DNA of 64,000 nt from Eriocheir sinensis (taxonomy: Eukaryota > Arthropoda > Malacostraca > Decapoda > Varunidae). Both the position numbers and the translations under genes were made by a program. The stretch covers positions 1 through 64,000 of the forward strand of contig NW_026111787.1 in NCBI RefSeq assembly GCF_024679095.1, read 5' to 3'. The notes beneath the pieces were generated by a model that was given only the letters and a program-made list of their open reading frames with translations, did no database searches and was not told the origin of the DNA. Shown here in pieces: positions 29,087-45,628 of the stretch (the first letter of the stretch is position 1; the number at the start of each line of letters is the position of its first letter).

Positions 29087-29622
29087 GAATGAAAATAGAT
29101 ATACAAAATATACATAAAATAAACCAAATTTATATTAAAATATATATAAAATACATAAAATAATGTAAATTTGAATCAAAATATTTAACAGATGCATAAA
29201 ATAATGTAAATTTGTTTTAAAATATACAAAATATACATTAAATAATGTAAATATGTATAAAAAAATATAGAAAATACAAATAGAATAATGTAAAATCGTA
29301 TCAAAATAAATACGCTGAATATTAATAAAACAATGTAAATTTGTATGAAAATAAAGATGCAAAATACCCAATAAATAACGCATTTTTTATAAAATATATA
29401 TACTAAAATACACATGAAAAATTAATTTGTATTAAAATAAATACAAAATACACATACATAAGGTAAATGTATTGAAATAGATATGCAAATACATATAAAA
29501 CAATGTAAATTTGTTTCAAAATATATATACGAATACACATAAATAACGTAGATTTGTATAAAAATATATATACAAAATACATAAAATGAAGTATGTATAA
29601 GAAATGTATACAAAATACATGA
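29087..29622 (-). repeat. Short reverse satellite block
   Basis: Follows the junction also seen at 56,321 and contains the same next monomers (TAACAGATGC variant near 29,187, as at 56,420). It ends at ACATGATAGGTTATGTGTAT. Confidence 0.83.
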
Positions 29623-30133
29623 TAGGTTATGTGTATTTTGTAAATCTATTTTCATTCAAATATATATTATTTATTGGTATTTTGTTGATTTATATTTATA
29701 CGAATTTACATTATTTTATATGTACTTTGTATATATATTTTTATACGCATTTAAATTATTTAATATTTATTTTGAGTATATAATTTTATACAAATTCATG
29801 GTATTTTATGTGTATTTGTATATATCTTTTCATATAAATTTACATTATTTTATGTCTATTTTGTACATATATTTCATTACAAATTTACCTTATTTTATGA
29901 GCGATTTATTTTATATTGTATTTTGTACATTTATATTTATACAAATACACATTCTTTTATTGGTATTTTGTTTATTTATTTTGTTTGAATTTATTTTATG
30001 TGATTTTGTTTACATTTTTTATACGTATTTACTTAATTTTATGTATTTTGTATATATATTTTATAGATATCACTGTTATTTTATGTGTATTCGTACATAT
30101 ATTTTGAATCAAATTTACATTGTTTTATATGTA
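29623..30133 (+). repeat. Short forward satellite block
   Basis: Contains an unexpanded AT seed (TTCATTCAAATATATATTAT at about 29,650) and the monomers that normally follow the AT tract elsewhere (GTACTTTGTATATATATTTT). Resembles 1,485-1,850 and 31,235-31,700. It ends at TATATGTACAATAAGGTAAA. Confidence 0.82.
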
Positions 30134-30822
30134 CAATAAGGTAAATTTGTATTGAAATAGATATGCAGAATATATAAAAGCAATGTAATTTGTTTCAAAA
30201 TATGTATACGAATACACATAAATAACGTAGATTTCTATAAAAATATATATAAAATACACATAAAATGAAGTAAATATGTATAAAAATGTAAACAAAATAC
30301 ACATAAAATAATGCAAAATCGTATCAAAATAAATAAACAAAATACTTATAAAGAATGTGTATAAATATAAATATAAATATACAAAATACACATAAAATAA
30401 CGTAAATTTATAAAAACTATATAAAAATATACAGAAGTAATTAAATTTGTATGAAAATATATACAAAACACACACAAAATAAGCTAAATTTGAATTGAAA
30501 TATATATACAAAATACATGAAATAAAGTAAATTGGTATCAAAATATTTATACAATACACATATAATAACGTAAATTTGTATGAAAATATATAAACAAAAT
30601 ACGCATTAAATAATGTAAATATGTATAAAAATGTGTACAAAATACACATATAATCATGTACTGTATCAAAATAAATAAACAAAATACCAATAAAATAATA
30701 TAAATTTGTATGAGTTAACGTGTATAAATATAAATGTACAAGAGACACATACAAAATAAACATAAAAGAAGGAATTTGTAATGAAATAGATGTACAAAAT
30801 ACACATAAAATAATGATACAAA
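30134..30822 (-). repeat. Reverse satellite block
   Basis: Regular reverse monomers. It includes the longest continuous reading frame I noticed (30,125-30,763, 212 codons), which is only a periodic translation of the array. It ends at AAAATAATGATACAAATTTA. Confidence 0.83.
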
Positions 30823-31828
30823 TTTACCTATTATATACGTATTTTGTATTAATTTTAATACACATTTAATTATTCGATGTGTATTTTTGTATCTGTATTT
30901 TTATAAACATATGCTTTATTTTTTGGGTATTTTGCATCTTTATTTTCATACAAATTTACATTATTTTATTGATATACTGCTCATTCATTTGATACGAATT
31001 GACATTATTCTATGTATATTTGTATATATTTTTCATACAAATTTACGTTATTTTATGTGTATTTATTTATATATTTTGACACAAATTTACAATATTTTAT
31101 GGGTATTTTATATTCATTTCAAAAGAAATTTACCTAGTTTTATGTGTATTTTGTATATCTATTTTCATACAAACTCAAATTATTTCTATGTATTTTGTAT
31201 ATATTTAAATACAAATTTTAGTTATGTTATGTGTATTTTGTAAATCTATTTTCATTCAAATATATATTATTTTATTGGTGTTTTGTTGATTTATATTGAT
31301 ACGAATTTACATTGTTTTATATGTTCTTTGTATATATATTTTTATACGCTTTTACATTATTCAATATTTATTTTGAATATATATTTTATACAAATTCATA
31401 TATTTATGTGTATTTGTATATATATTATAAATTTACATTATTTTATGTATTTTGTACATATATTTTTTACAAATCTACCTTATTTTATGTTTATTTTGTA
31501 TGTGTATTTTGTATATTTATATTTATTCAAATAAATATTCTTTTATTGGTATTTTGTTTATTTATTTTGATTCGAATTTACATTTTTTTATGTGTATTTT
31601 GCATGCATTTTTTTATACGTATTTGCTTAATTTTATGTGTATTTTGTATATATATTTTTATAGAAATCTACGTTTTTTTATTTGTATTTGTATATATATT
31701 TTGAAACAAATTTACATTGTTTTATATGTATTTTGCATCTCTTTTACCTTTATTTTAAGCGTATTTTGTATATTTATTTCAATGCAAATTTAAATATTTT
31801 ATGTGTATTTTATATATATTTTATAAGA
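30823..31828 (+). repeat. Forward satellite block
   Basis: Contains TTCTGCTCATTCATTTGATA, the unexpanded seed TTCATTCAAATATATATTAT (31,250-31,270) and the post-AT monomers. It therefore represents the AT-tract locus without expansion. It ends at the scar AAGATTACGAAAATTTGAAT (31,825-31,844). Confidence 0.87.
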
Positions 31829-31844
31829 TTACGAAAATTTGAAT
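31825..31844 (+). other. Recurrent orientation-switch scar
   Basis: AAGATTACGAAAATTTGAAT marks a forward-to-reverse switch here and at 33,697, 43,766 and 45,626. Its reverse complement lies at 14,426-14,445. The ATTACG part belongs to no common monomer variant, so it is a good single-origin marker. Confidence 0.88.
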
Positions 31845-33085
31845 AAAATATATACAAAAAACAAAAATAAATTTCAATTTGTAATGAAAATAGATATACT
31901 TTAAAATACACATATAATTAGTTAAATTTGTATTCAAATACATGTACAAAATACACATAAAATAATGTAAATTTGTATGAAATGAAAACAAATTCACATA
32001 AAATTCGCGTCAAAATAAATAAACAAAATATCAATAAAAGAATGTGTATTTGTATGAAAATTGATATACAAAAAACACATAAAATAACCTTAATTTGTAT
32101 CAAACTATATACAAAAATACACAAAAATATTTTATATATGTATGAAATTAAATATACAAAATACACATAAAATTAGGTAAATTTGTATTGAAATACATAC
32201 ACAAAATACACATAAAATAATGTAAATTTGAATGAAAATACATAAACAAATACACTTAAAATAACGTAAATTTGTATAAAAAAATTTGTACAAAACACAA
32301 ATAGAATAATGTAAAATCGCATCAAAATAAATACACAGAATATTAATAAAATAATGTGAATATGTATGAAAATAAATAAGCAAAATACCCATAAAATAAC
32401 GCATTTTTTTATTTATAAAAATATATATACCAAAATACACATCAAAAAATTAAATTTGTATTAAAATAAATATACAAAAAACACATACAATAAGGTAAAT
32501 TTGTATTTAAATAGATATGCAAAATACATATAAAACAATGTAAATTTGTTTCAAAATATATATACGAATACATATAAAATAACGTAGATTTCTATAAAAA
32601 TATATATACAAAATACACATAAAATGAAGTAAATACGTATAAAAAAATGTATACAAAAAACACATAAAATAATGTAAATTCATTATCAAAATAAATAAAC
32701 AAAATAATAAAAGAATGTGTATTTTTATAAATATAAATATACAAAATACACATAAAATAACAAATTTATATAAAACTATATACAAAAATACACAGAAGTA
32801 ATTAAATTTGTATGAAAATATATACAAAGTACACACAAAATAAGCTAAATTTGAATTGAAATATATATACAAAATACATGAAATAAAGTAAGTTTGTATC
32901 AAAATATTTATACAAATACACATATAATAACGTAAATTTGTATGAAAATATATAAACAATATACACATTAAATAATGTAAATACGTATAAAAAAATATGT
33001 ACAAAATACACATATAATCATGTAATTCGTATCAAAATAATTGAACAAAATACCAATAAAATAATATAAATTTGTATGAGCAAAC
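31829..33085 (-). repeat. R1 block 1, reverse
   Basis: Paired with 43,769-45,012. Begins with the scar AAGATTACGAAAATTTGAAT and ends at TTTGTATGAGCAAACGTTTA. Monomers are evenly spaced with few indels. Confidence 0.9.
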
Positions 33086-33697
33086 GTTTATGTTGCATAT
33101 TTTTTCAATACAAATTTACCTTATTATACACGCATTTTATATATTAATTTTAATACGAATTTAATTATTCTATGTGTATTTTTGTATCTGTATATATATT
33201 TTTATACGCTTTTACATTATTTAATATTTATTTTGAATATATATTTTTATACGAATTCATGGTATTTTATGTGTATTTGTATATATATTTTTATATAAAT
33301 TTACAATATTTTATGTGTATTTTGTACATATATTTTTTTACAAATCTACCTTATTTTATGTTTATTCTGTATGTGTATTTTGTATATTTATATTTATCCA
33401 AATACACATTCATTTATTGGTATTTTGTTTATTTATTTTAATTCGATTTTACATTATTTTATGTATTTTGTATACATTTTTTATACGTATTTACTTAATT
33501 TTATGTGTATTTTGTATATATATTTTATAGAAATCTACGTTTTTTATTTGTATTCGTATATATATTTGAAACAAATTTATTCTTTTATATGTATTTTGCA
33601 TATCTTTCAAAACAAATTTATTTGTATGTGCATTTTGTATACTTATTTCAATGCAAATTTAAATATTTTATGTGTATTTTAGTATATATATTTTATA
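33086..33697 (+). repeat. R1 block 2, forward
   Basis: Paired with 45,013-45,628. Near 33,180-33,200 TTTTTGTATCTG is fused directly to TATATATATTTTTATACGCT. Longer versions of the locus (9,900-10,570) have several hundred bp including the AT tract here, so this block carries an internal deletion shared by both copies. Confidence 0.9.
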
Positions 33698-34960
33698 AGA
33701 TTACGAAAATTTGAATAAAATATATACAAAAAACAAAAAAAAAATTTATATTTGTATGAAAATAGATATACAAAATACACATATAATTAGTTAAATTTGT
33801 ATTTAAATACATGTACAAATACACATAAAATAATGTAAATTTGTATGAAATGAAAACCAATTCACATAAAATTCTGCGTCAAAATAAATAAACAACATAT
33901 CAATAAAAGAATGTGTATTTTTATGAAAATAGATATACAAAATACACATGAAATAACCTAAATTTGTTTCAAACTATATACAAAAATACACAAAAATATT
34001 TTAAATTTGTATGAAAATAAATATTCAAAATACACATAAAATTAGGTAAATTTGTATTGAAATACATACACAAAATACACATAAAATAATGTAAAATTGA
34101 ATGAAAATATATAAACAAATACACTTAAAATAACGTAAATTTCTATAAAAAAAATATGTACAAAACACAAATAGAATAATGTAAAATCGTATCAAAATAA
34201 ATACACAGAATATTAATAAAATAATGTAAATTTGTATGAAAATAAAGAAGCAAAATACCCATAAAATAACGCATTTTTTTTTATTTATGAAAATATATTT
34301 ACCAAAATACACATAAAAAAACTTAATTTGTATTAAAATAAATATACAAAAAACACATACAATAAGGTAAATTTGTATTGAAATAGATATGCAAAATACA
34401 TAATAAACAATGTAAATTTGTTTCAAAATATATATACGAATACACATAAAATAACGTAGATTTCTATAAAAATATATATACAAAATACACATAAAATGAA
34501 ATAAATACGTATAAAAATGTATACAAAATACACATAAAATAATGTAAATTCGTATCAAAATAAATAAACAAAATACCAATAAAAGAATGTGTATTTGTAT
34601 AAATATAAATATACAAAATACACATAAAATAACGTAAATTTATATATAACTATATACAAAAATACACAAAAGTAATTAAATTTGTATGAAAATATATACA
34701 AAATACACACAAAATAAGCTAAATTTGAATTGAAATATATATACAAAATACATGAAATAAAGTAAATTTGTATCAAAATATTTATACAAATACACATATA
34801 ATAACGTAAATTTGTATGAAAATGTATAAACAAAATACACATTAAATAATGTAAATACGTATAAAAAAAATATGTACAAAATACACATATAATCATGTAA
34901 TTCGTATAAAAATAAATAAACAAAATACCAAAAAATAATATATATTTGAATGAGTAAACG
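33698..34960 (-). repeat. R1 block 3, reverse
   Basis: Paired with 45,629-46,890 and a close paralogue of block 1 (31,829-33,085). It starts with the same scar and has the same monomer order, so R1 itself contains an internal duplication of about 1.87 kb (31,825 to 33,697). Confidence 0.9.
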
Positions 34961-36296
34961 TGTATGTTGCATATTTTTTCAATACAAATTTACCTTATTG
35001 TATACGCATTTTGTATATTAATTTTAATATATGTGTATTTGAATATATTTTGATGCAATTTACATTATTTTATGTATTTATATTTATTTCAATTCAAATT
35101 TAGCTTATTTTATGTGTCTTTGTATATCTATTTTCATACAAATTTAATTATTTTTGTTTGTTTTGTATATAGTTTTATATAATTTTACGTTATTTTATGT
35201 ATTTTGTATATTTATATTTATACAAGCAACATTCTTTTATTGGCATTTATTTATTTATTTTGATACGAGTTTACATTATTTTATGTGTATTTTGTATACA
35301 TTTTCATACGTATTTACTTCATTTTATGTGGTATTTTGTATAAATCTACGTTATTTTATGTGTATATATATTTTGAAACAAATTTATTATTTATGTGTAT
35401 TTTGTTGTCTATTTCAACACAATTTATTTATTGTATGTGCATTTTGTATATTTATTGTAATGCAAATTTAAATATTTTATGTGTATTTTGGTATATATTT
35501 TAAAAAATGCGTTGTTTTATGGGTATTTCTTTATTTTCACACAAATTTACATTATTTTATTAATATACTGTGTATTTATTTTGATACTATTTTACATTAT
35601 TCTATTTGTGTTTTGTATATACTTTTTATACATATTTACATTATTTAATGTGTATTTTCTATATATTTCATACAAATTTACGTTATTTTAAATGAATTTG
35701 TTTATATATTTTCATACAAATTTATATTATTTTATATGTATTTTGTATATGTATTTCAACAGAAATTTAACTAGTTTTATGTGTATTTTGTATATATATT
35801 TTATACAAATTTAAATTATTTTGTGTATTTTTTTAATAGAGTTTTATACAAATTTACAATATTTTATGTGTATTCAATATATCTATTTTCATACAAATAC
35901 ACATTCTTTTATTGATATTTTGTTTATTTATTTTGATGCGAATTTATATTATTTAATGTGTATTGTGTATATATATTTTTGTACGTATTTACGTCATTTC
36001 ATGTGTATTTTTTATATATATTTCTATAGAAATATACGTTATTTTATGTGTATTCGTATATATATTTTGAAACAAATATACATTGTTTTATGTGCATTTT
36101 GTATATTTTTTCAATACAAATTTTCCTTATTGTACGTGCATTTTGTATATTAATTTTAATACAAATTTAATTATTCTGTGAGTATTCTTGTATATGTATT
36201 TTTAAAAAAAATATGCTTTATTTTATGGGTATTTTGCATCTTTATTTTCATACAAAATTACATTATTTTATTGATATTCTGTGTATTTATTTTGAT
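34961..36296 (+). repeat. R1 block 4, forward
   Basis: Paired with 46,891-48,246. Begins with GCATATTTTTTCAATACAAA and ends at TTATTTTGATACCAAAATAT, a forward half-monomer joined to a reverse half-monomer. Confidence 0.9.
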
Positions 36297-37995
<1,699 letters not shown>

Positions 37996-38975
37996 AACAT
38001 ACACATTTACTCATACAAATTTATATTATTTTATTGGTATTTGTTTATTTATTTTGATACGAATTACATGATTATATGTGTATTTTGTACATTTTTTATA
38101 CGCATTTACATTATTTTATGTGTATTTTGTTTATATATTCATACAAATTTACGTTATTATATGTGTATTTGTATAATATTTTAATACAAATTTACTTTAT
38201 TTCATGTATTTTGTATATATATTTCAATTCAAATTTAGCTTATTTTGTGTGTATTTTGTATATATTTTCATACAAATTTAATTACTTGTGTATTTATGTA
38301 TAGTTTTATATAAATTTTACGTTATTTATGTGTATTTTGTATATTTATACAAATACACATTCTTTTAATGGTATTTTGTTTATTTATTTTGATATGAATT
38401 TACATTATTTTATGTGTATTTTGTATACATTTTTATACGTATTTACTTAATTTTATGTATTTTGTATATATATATTTATAGAAATCTACGTTATTTTATG
38501 TGTATTCGTATACATATTTTGAAACAAATTTACATTGCTTTATATGTATTTTGCGTATCTATTTCAATACAAATTTATGTTATTTATTTTAATACAAATC
38601 TTATTTTTTATGTGTATTTTGGTATATATATTTTATAAATAAAAAAATGCGGTATTTTACTGGTATTTTGCCTCTTTATTTCATACAAATTTACATTATT
38701 TTATTAATATTCTGTGTATTTATTTTGATACGATTTTACATTATTCTATTTGTGTTTTGTATATATTTTTTATCCAAATTTACGTTATTTTAAGTGTATT
38801 TGTTTATGTATTTTCATTCAAATTTACATTATTTTATGTGTATTTTGTATATGTATTTCCATACAAATTTACCTAATTTTATGTGTTTTGTATATTTATT
38901 TTCACAAATTTAAAATATTTTGTGTATTTTGTATATAGTTTGATACAAATTTAGGTTATTTTATGTGTTTTTTAA
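37996..38975 (+). repeat. R1 block 6, forward
   Basis: Paired with 50,001-51,005 and mirrored in 8,805-9,805. It ends at GTGTTTTTTAATATATATTA, a flip lying in a short AT run. Confidence 0.9.
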
Positions 38976-41900
38976 TATATATTAAATATATATACAAAAT
39001 ACATATGAAATTATGTAAATACGTATAAAAATATATATACAAAATACATATCAAATAATGTAAATTCGTGTCAAAATAAATAAACAAAATATCATGAAAA
39101 GAATGTGTATTTGTATGAAAATAGATAATAGATAATAAATTTGTATAAAATATATATGCAAGATACACATTAAATAATGTAAATATGTATAAAAAAGTAT
39201 ATACAAAAAACAAATAGAATAATGTAAAATCGTATCAAAATAAATACACCGAATATTAATAAAATAATGTAAATTTGTATGAAAATAAAGATGCAAAATT
39301 CCTATAAAATAGCGCATTTCTTATAAAAATATATATACCAAAATACACATAAAATTTTTAAATTTGTATTGAAATAAATATACAAAATGCATATACAATA
39401 AGGTAAATTTGTATTGAAAGAGATATGCAAAAATACATATAAAACAATGTAAATTTGTTTCAAAATATATATACGAATACAAATAAAAAAACGTAGATTT
39501 CTATAAAAATATATATACAAAATACACATAAAATTAAGTAAATACGTATAAAAAAATGTATTCAAAATACACATAAAATAATGTAAATTCGAATTAAAAT
39601 AAATAAACAAAATACCAATAAAAGAATGTGTATTTGGATAAATATATACAAAATACACATACAAAATAAACATAAAATAAGGTAGATTTGTAATAAAATA
39701 TATGTGCAAAATACACATACAATAATGTAAATTTATATGAAAATATATATACAAATACACATAAAATACCATGAATTTGTATAAAAAATTATATTCAAAA
39801 TAAATATTAAATAATGTAAGAGCGTATAAAAATATATATACAAAGTACATATAAAATGAAAATTAAGATGCAAAATACCTATAAAATAACGCATTTTTTT
39901 ATAAAATTATTGATACCAAAATACACATAAAATATTTTAACTTGTATTAAAATAAATATACAAAATGCACATACAATAAGGTAAATTTGTATTGAAATAG
40001 ATATGGAAAATACATATTAAATAATGTAAATTTGTTTCAAAATATATATACGTATACACATAAAATAACTTAGATTTATATAAAAATGCATATAAAAAAT
40101 ACACATAAAATTAATTAAATACGTATAAAAAATGTAAACAAAATACATAAAATAATGTAAATTGCATAAATTTAAATAAAAAAATATAAATATACAAAAT
40201 GCACATAAAATAACGTAAATTTATATAAAACTATATACATAAAATAACGCAAATTTCTATAAAAATATATGTACAAAAATGAACATTAGATAAATTTGCA
40301 TAAAAATATATATACAAAACACACATTAGATAATGTAAATGAGTATAAAAATATGTAAACAAAATACCTATAAAATAAGATAAATTCGTATCGAATTAAA
40401 TTAAGAAATACCACTAAAATAATGTAATTTTGATGAAAATATGTATACAAGATACACATAAAATAACCTAAATACAAATACAAATATACACATAAAATAA
40501 TTTAAAATTGAATGAAATAAATATACAAAATAAACATAAAATAAGGTAAATTTGTAATGAAATATATGAAAAAATACACATAAAATAATATAAATTTGTA
40601 CGAAAATATATATACAAATACACATTAAATAACATGAATTTGTATAAAATTTGTATCAAAATATATTCGAATACACACAATAAAATAACGTAATTTTTTT
40701 TATGAAAATGTATATACAAAATACATATAAAATAATGTAAATTTGTATAAAAATATATAAACAAATACACATAAAATAATGTAAATTTGGATAAAATGTA
40801 TATACAAAATAAACCTTAAATAATGTAAATATGTAAAAAAAATATATACAAAATACACATAGAATAATAACGTAATTTTTTTATGAAAATATATAAACAA
40901 ATACACATAAAATAATGTAAATTTGGATAAAAAAATATATACAAAATAAACATTAAATAATGTAAATATATATATAAAAAAAATATATACATAAAACACA
41001 TAGAATAATGTTAAATCGTATCAAAATAAATAAAGAGAATATCAATAAAATAATGTAAATTTGTATGAAAATAAAGATGCAAAATATCCATATAATAACG
41101 CATATTTGCATAAAAATATATATACAAAATACATATAAAATAATTAAATTTGTATTAAAATAAATATACAAAAAGCACGTACTATAAAGTAAATTTGTAT
41201 TGAAATAGATATGCAAAATACACATTAATAATGTAAATTTGTATCAAAATATATATACGAATACTCATAAAATAGAGTAAATTTCTATGAAAATATACAT
41301 ACAAAATAGATATACAAAATACACATATAACTAGTTAAATTTGTATTTAAATACATGTACAAAAACACATAAAATAATATAGATTTGTATGAAATGAAAA
41401 CAAATACATTTTATATAAAATATATATACAAAACACACATAGAATAATGTAAAATTATATCAAAATAAATACACAGAATATCAATAAAATAATGTAAATT
41501 TGTATGAAAATAAAGATGCAAAATACCCATAAAATAAAGTATATTTTATAAAATACATATACAAAAATACACATAGATTAATCAAATTTGTATTAAAATT
41601 AATATACAAAATGCACATACAATAAGGTAAATTTATTGAAAAAATATGCAAAATACATAAAAACAATGTAAATTTGCCTCAAAATATATATACGAATGCC
41701 CATAAAATAACGCAGATTTCTATAGAAATATATATACAAAATACACTTGAAATAATGTAAATACGTATAAAAATATATATAAAAAATACACATTAAATAA
41801 TGTTAATTCGTGTCAAAATAAATAAACAAAATATCATGAAAAGAATGTGTATTTGTATGAAAATAGATATACGAAATTCATATAAATAACTTAAATTTGT

Positions 41901-43395
41901 ATAAAACTTATACAAAATACACAAAAATAATTTAAACTTTTATGAAAATAAATATACAAAAAACATATATAAATAGGTAAATTTGTATTGAAATACATAT
42001 ACAAAATACACATAAAATAATGTAAATTTGAATGAAAATATATAAACATATAGACTTAAAATAACGTAAATTTGTATCAAATATATATACAAAAAACACA
42101 TTAAATAATGTAAATATGTATAAAAAAATATATACAAAACACAAATAAAATAATGTAAAATCGTATCAAAATAAATACAGAAAATATTAATAAAATAATG
42201 TAAATTTGTATGAAAATTAAGATGCAAAATACCCATAAAATAACGCATTTTTTATAAAAATATATATAAGAAAAAAAACATAAAATATTTGATTTTGTAT
42301 TAAAATAAATAGATATACAAAATACACATAAAATAAGCTAAATGAAATGAAAAATATATACAAAATACACATAGAATAATGTAAAATCGTATCAAAATAA
42401 ATACACAGAATATCAATAAAATAATGTAATTTTGTATGAAAATAAAGATGCAAAATATCCATAAAATAAAGCATATTTATTTAAAAATACATATACAAAA
42501 ACACACATAGAATAATTAAATTTGTATTAAAATTAATATACAAAATGCACGTACAATAAGGTAAATTTGTATTGAAAAAATATACAAAATGCACATTAAA
42601 ACGTAAATTTGTTTAAAAATCTATATACGAATACACATAAAATAACGTAGATTTCTATAGAAATATATATACAAAATACACATGAAATGATGTATATACG
42701 TATAAAAATATATATATACAAAATACACATTAAATAATTTAAATTCTCGTAAAAATAAATAAACAAAATATCAATAAAAGAATGTGTATTTGTATGAAAA
42801 TAGATATACAAAATACTCATAAAATAACCTAAGTTTGTATAAAACTATATACGAAAATACACAAAAATAATTTAAATTTGTATGAAAATAAATATACAAA
42901 ATACACATAAAATTAGGTAAATTTGTATTGAAATACATATACAAAATACACATAAAATAATGGAAATTTGAATGAAAATATATAAACATATACACTTAAA
43001 ATAACGTAAATTTGTATCAAATATATATACAAAATACTAATTAAATAATGTAAATATGTATAAAAAATATATACAAAAACACAAATAGAATAATGTAAAT
43101 CGTATCAAAATAAATACATAGAATATTAATTAAATAATGTAAATTTGTATGAAAATAAAGATGCAAAATAATAAAATAACGCATTTTTTATAAAAATATA
43201 TATACCAAATTACACATAAAATACTAAAATTTGTATTAAAATAAATATAAAAAATGCACATACTGTAAGGTAAATTTGTATTGAAATAGATATGCAAAAT
43301 ACATATAAAACAATGTAAATTTGTTTCAAAATATATATACGAATACACATAAAATAACGTTTAATTCTATAAAAATATATACAAAATACACATAA
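38976..43395 (-). repeat. R1 block 7, long reverse
   Basis: Paired with 51,006-55,427 and mirrored in 4,348-8,695. The 74-residue translation of 42,771-42,995 is identical to that of 4,764-4,988, while 54,796-55,020 differs at two positions. It ends at the palindromic CACATAAAAAATGTGTATCT. Confidence 0.9.
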
Positions 43396-43768
43396 AAAAT
43401 GTGTATCTTGCATATATATTTCATACAAATTTATTATCTATTATTTATTTTCATGCAAATACACATTCTTTTCATGATATTTTGTTTCTTTATTTTGACA
43501 CGAATTTACCTAGATATGTATTTTGTATATATATTTTTATACGTATTTACATAATTTCATGTGTATTTTGTATATATATTTCTATAGAAATCTACGTTAT
43601 TTTATGTGTATTCGTATATGTATTTTGAAACAAATTAGCTTTGTTTTATATGTATTTTTGAATATCTCTTTCAATACATATTTACCTTACTGTATATGCA
43701 TTTTGTATATTTATTTCAATACAAATTTAAATATTTTATGTGTATTTTTATATATATATTTTTATAAG
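43396..43768 (+). repeat. R1 block 8, forward, short
   Basis: First 370 bp of the forward block that is complete at 55,428-56,320. Here it is cut at the scar AAGATTACGAAAATTTGAAT (43,766-43,785), the R1/R2 join. Confidence 0.9.
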
Positions 43769-45012
43769 ATTACGAAAATTTGAATAAAAATATATACAAA
43801 AAAACAAAAAAATAAATTTCAATTTGTATGAAAATAGATATACTTTTAAAATACACATATAATTAGTTAAATTTGTATTCAAATACATGTACAAAATACA
43901 CATAAAATAATGTAAATTTGTATGAAATGAAAACAAATTCACATAAAATTCGCGTCAAAATAAATAAACAAAATATCAATAAAAGAATGTGTATTTGTAT
44001 GAAAATTGATATACAAAAAACACATAAAATAACCTTAATTTGTATCAAACTATATACAAAAATACACAAAAATATTTTATATATGTATGAAATTAAATAT
44101 ACAAAATACACATAAAATTAGGTAAATTTGTATTGAAATACATACACAAAATACACATAAAATAATGTAAATTTGAATGAAAATACATAAACAAATAAAC
44201 TTAAAATAACGTAAATTTGTATAAAAAAATTTGTACAAAACACAAATAGAATAATGTAAAATCGCATCAAAATAAATACACAGAATATTAATAAAATAAT
44301 GTGAATATGTATGAAAATAAATAAGCAAAATACCCATAAAATAACGCATTTTTTTATTTATAAAAATATATATCAAGAAATTAAATTTGTATTAAAATAA
44401 ATATACAAAAAACACATACAATAAGGTAAATTTGTATTTAAATAGATATGCAAAATACATATAAAACAATGTAAATTTGTTTCAAAATATATATACGAAT
44501 ACATATAAAATAACGTAGATTTCTATAAAATATATATACAAAATACACATAAAATGAAGTAAATACGTATAAAAATGTATACAAAAACACATAAAATAAT
44601 GTAAACTTGTATCAAAATAAATAAACAAAATACTAATAAAAGAATGTGTATTTGTATAAATATAAATATACAAAATACACATAAAATAACGTAAATTTAT
44701 ATAAAACTATATACAAAAATACACAGAAGTAATTAAATTTCTATGAAAATATATACAAAGTACACAAAATAAGCTAAATTTGAATTGAAATATATATACA
44801 AAATACATGAAATAAAGTAGTTTGTATAAAATATTTATACAAATACACATATAATAACGTAAATTTGTATGAAAATATATATAAACAAAATACATTAAAT
44901 AATGTAAATACGTATAAAAATATGTACAAAATACACATATAATCATGTAATTGTATCAAAATAATTGAACAAAATACCAATAAAATAATATAAATTTTTA
45001 TGAGCAAACGTT
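43769..45012 (-). repeat. R2 block 1, reverse
   Basis: Paired with 31,829-33,085. It lost part of one monomer at about 44,370-44,375 (the CCAAAATACACATCAAAA piece present at 32,430). Confidence 0.9.
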
Positions 45013-45628
45013 TATGTTGCATATTTTTTCAATACAAATTTACCTTATTATACACGCATTTTATATGTTAATTTTAATACGAATTTAATTATTCTATGTG
45101 TATTTTTGTATCTGTATATATATTTTTATACGCTTTTACATTATTTAATATTTATTTTGAATATATATTTTTATACGAATTCATGGTATTTTATGTGTAT
45201 TTGTATATATATTTTTATATAAATTTACAATATTTTATGTGTATTTTGTACATATATTTTTTTACAAATCTACCTTATTTTATGTTTATTCTGTATGTGT
45301 ATTTTGTATATTTATATTTATCCAAATACACATTCATTTATTGGTATTTTGTTTATTTATTTTAATTCGATTTTACATTATTTTATGTGTATTTTGTATA
45401 CATTTTTATACGTATTTATTTAATTTTATGTGTATTTTGTATATATTTTATAGAAATCTACGTTTTTATTTGTATTCGTATATATATTTGAAACAATTTA
45501 CATTCTTTTATATGTATTTTTGCATATCTTTCAAAACAAATTTATTTTATTGTATGTGCATTTTGTATACTTATTTCAATGCAAATTTAAATATTTTATG
45601 TGTATTTTGGTATATATATTTTTATAAG
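45013..45628 (+). repeat. R2 block 2, forward
   Basis: Paired with 33,086-33,697, with the same internal fusion of TTTGTATCTG to TATATATATTTTTATACGCT. It ends at the scar AAGATTACGAAAATTTGAAT (45,626-45,645). Confidence 0.9.

Noticed and set aside
30125..30763. 212-codon reading frame on the minus strand, the longest seen, and a 208-codon frame at 62,188-62,814
   Set aside because: The translations are periodic 15-residue copies of the satellite with no domain, balanced composition or codon pattern. All three frames are open in such regions, and frames end wherever a monomer variant happens to contain a stop.
31973..32170. Lysine-rich 65-codon frame (also at 43,918-44,115) that looks different from the other frames
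   Set aside because: It is the A-rich strand of the same monomers, where stops happen to be missing for about 200 bp. It is identical in R2 because the whole unit is duplicated.
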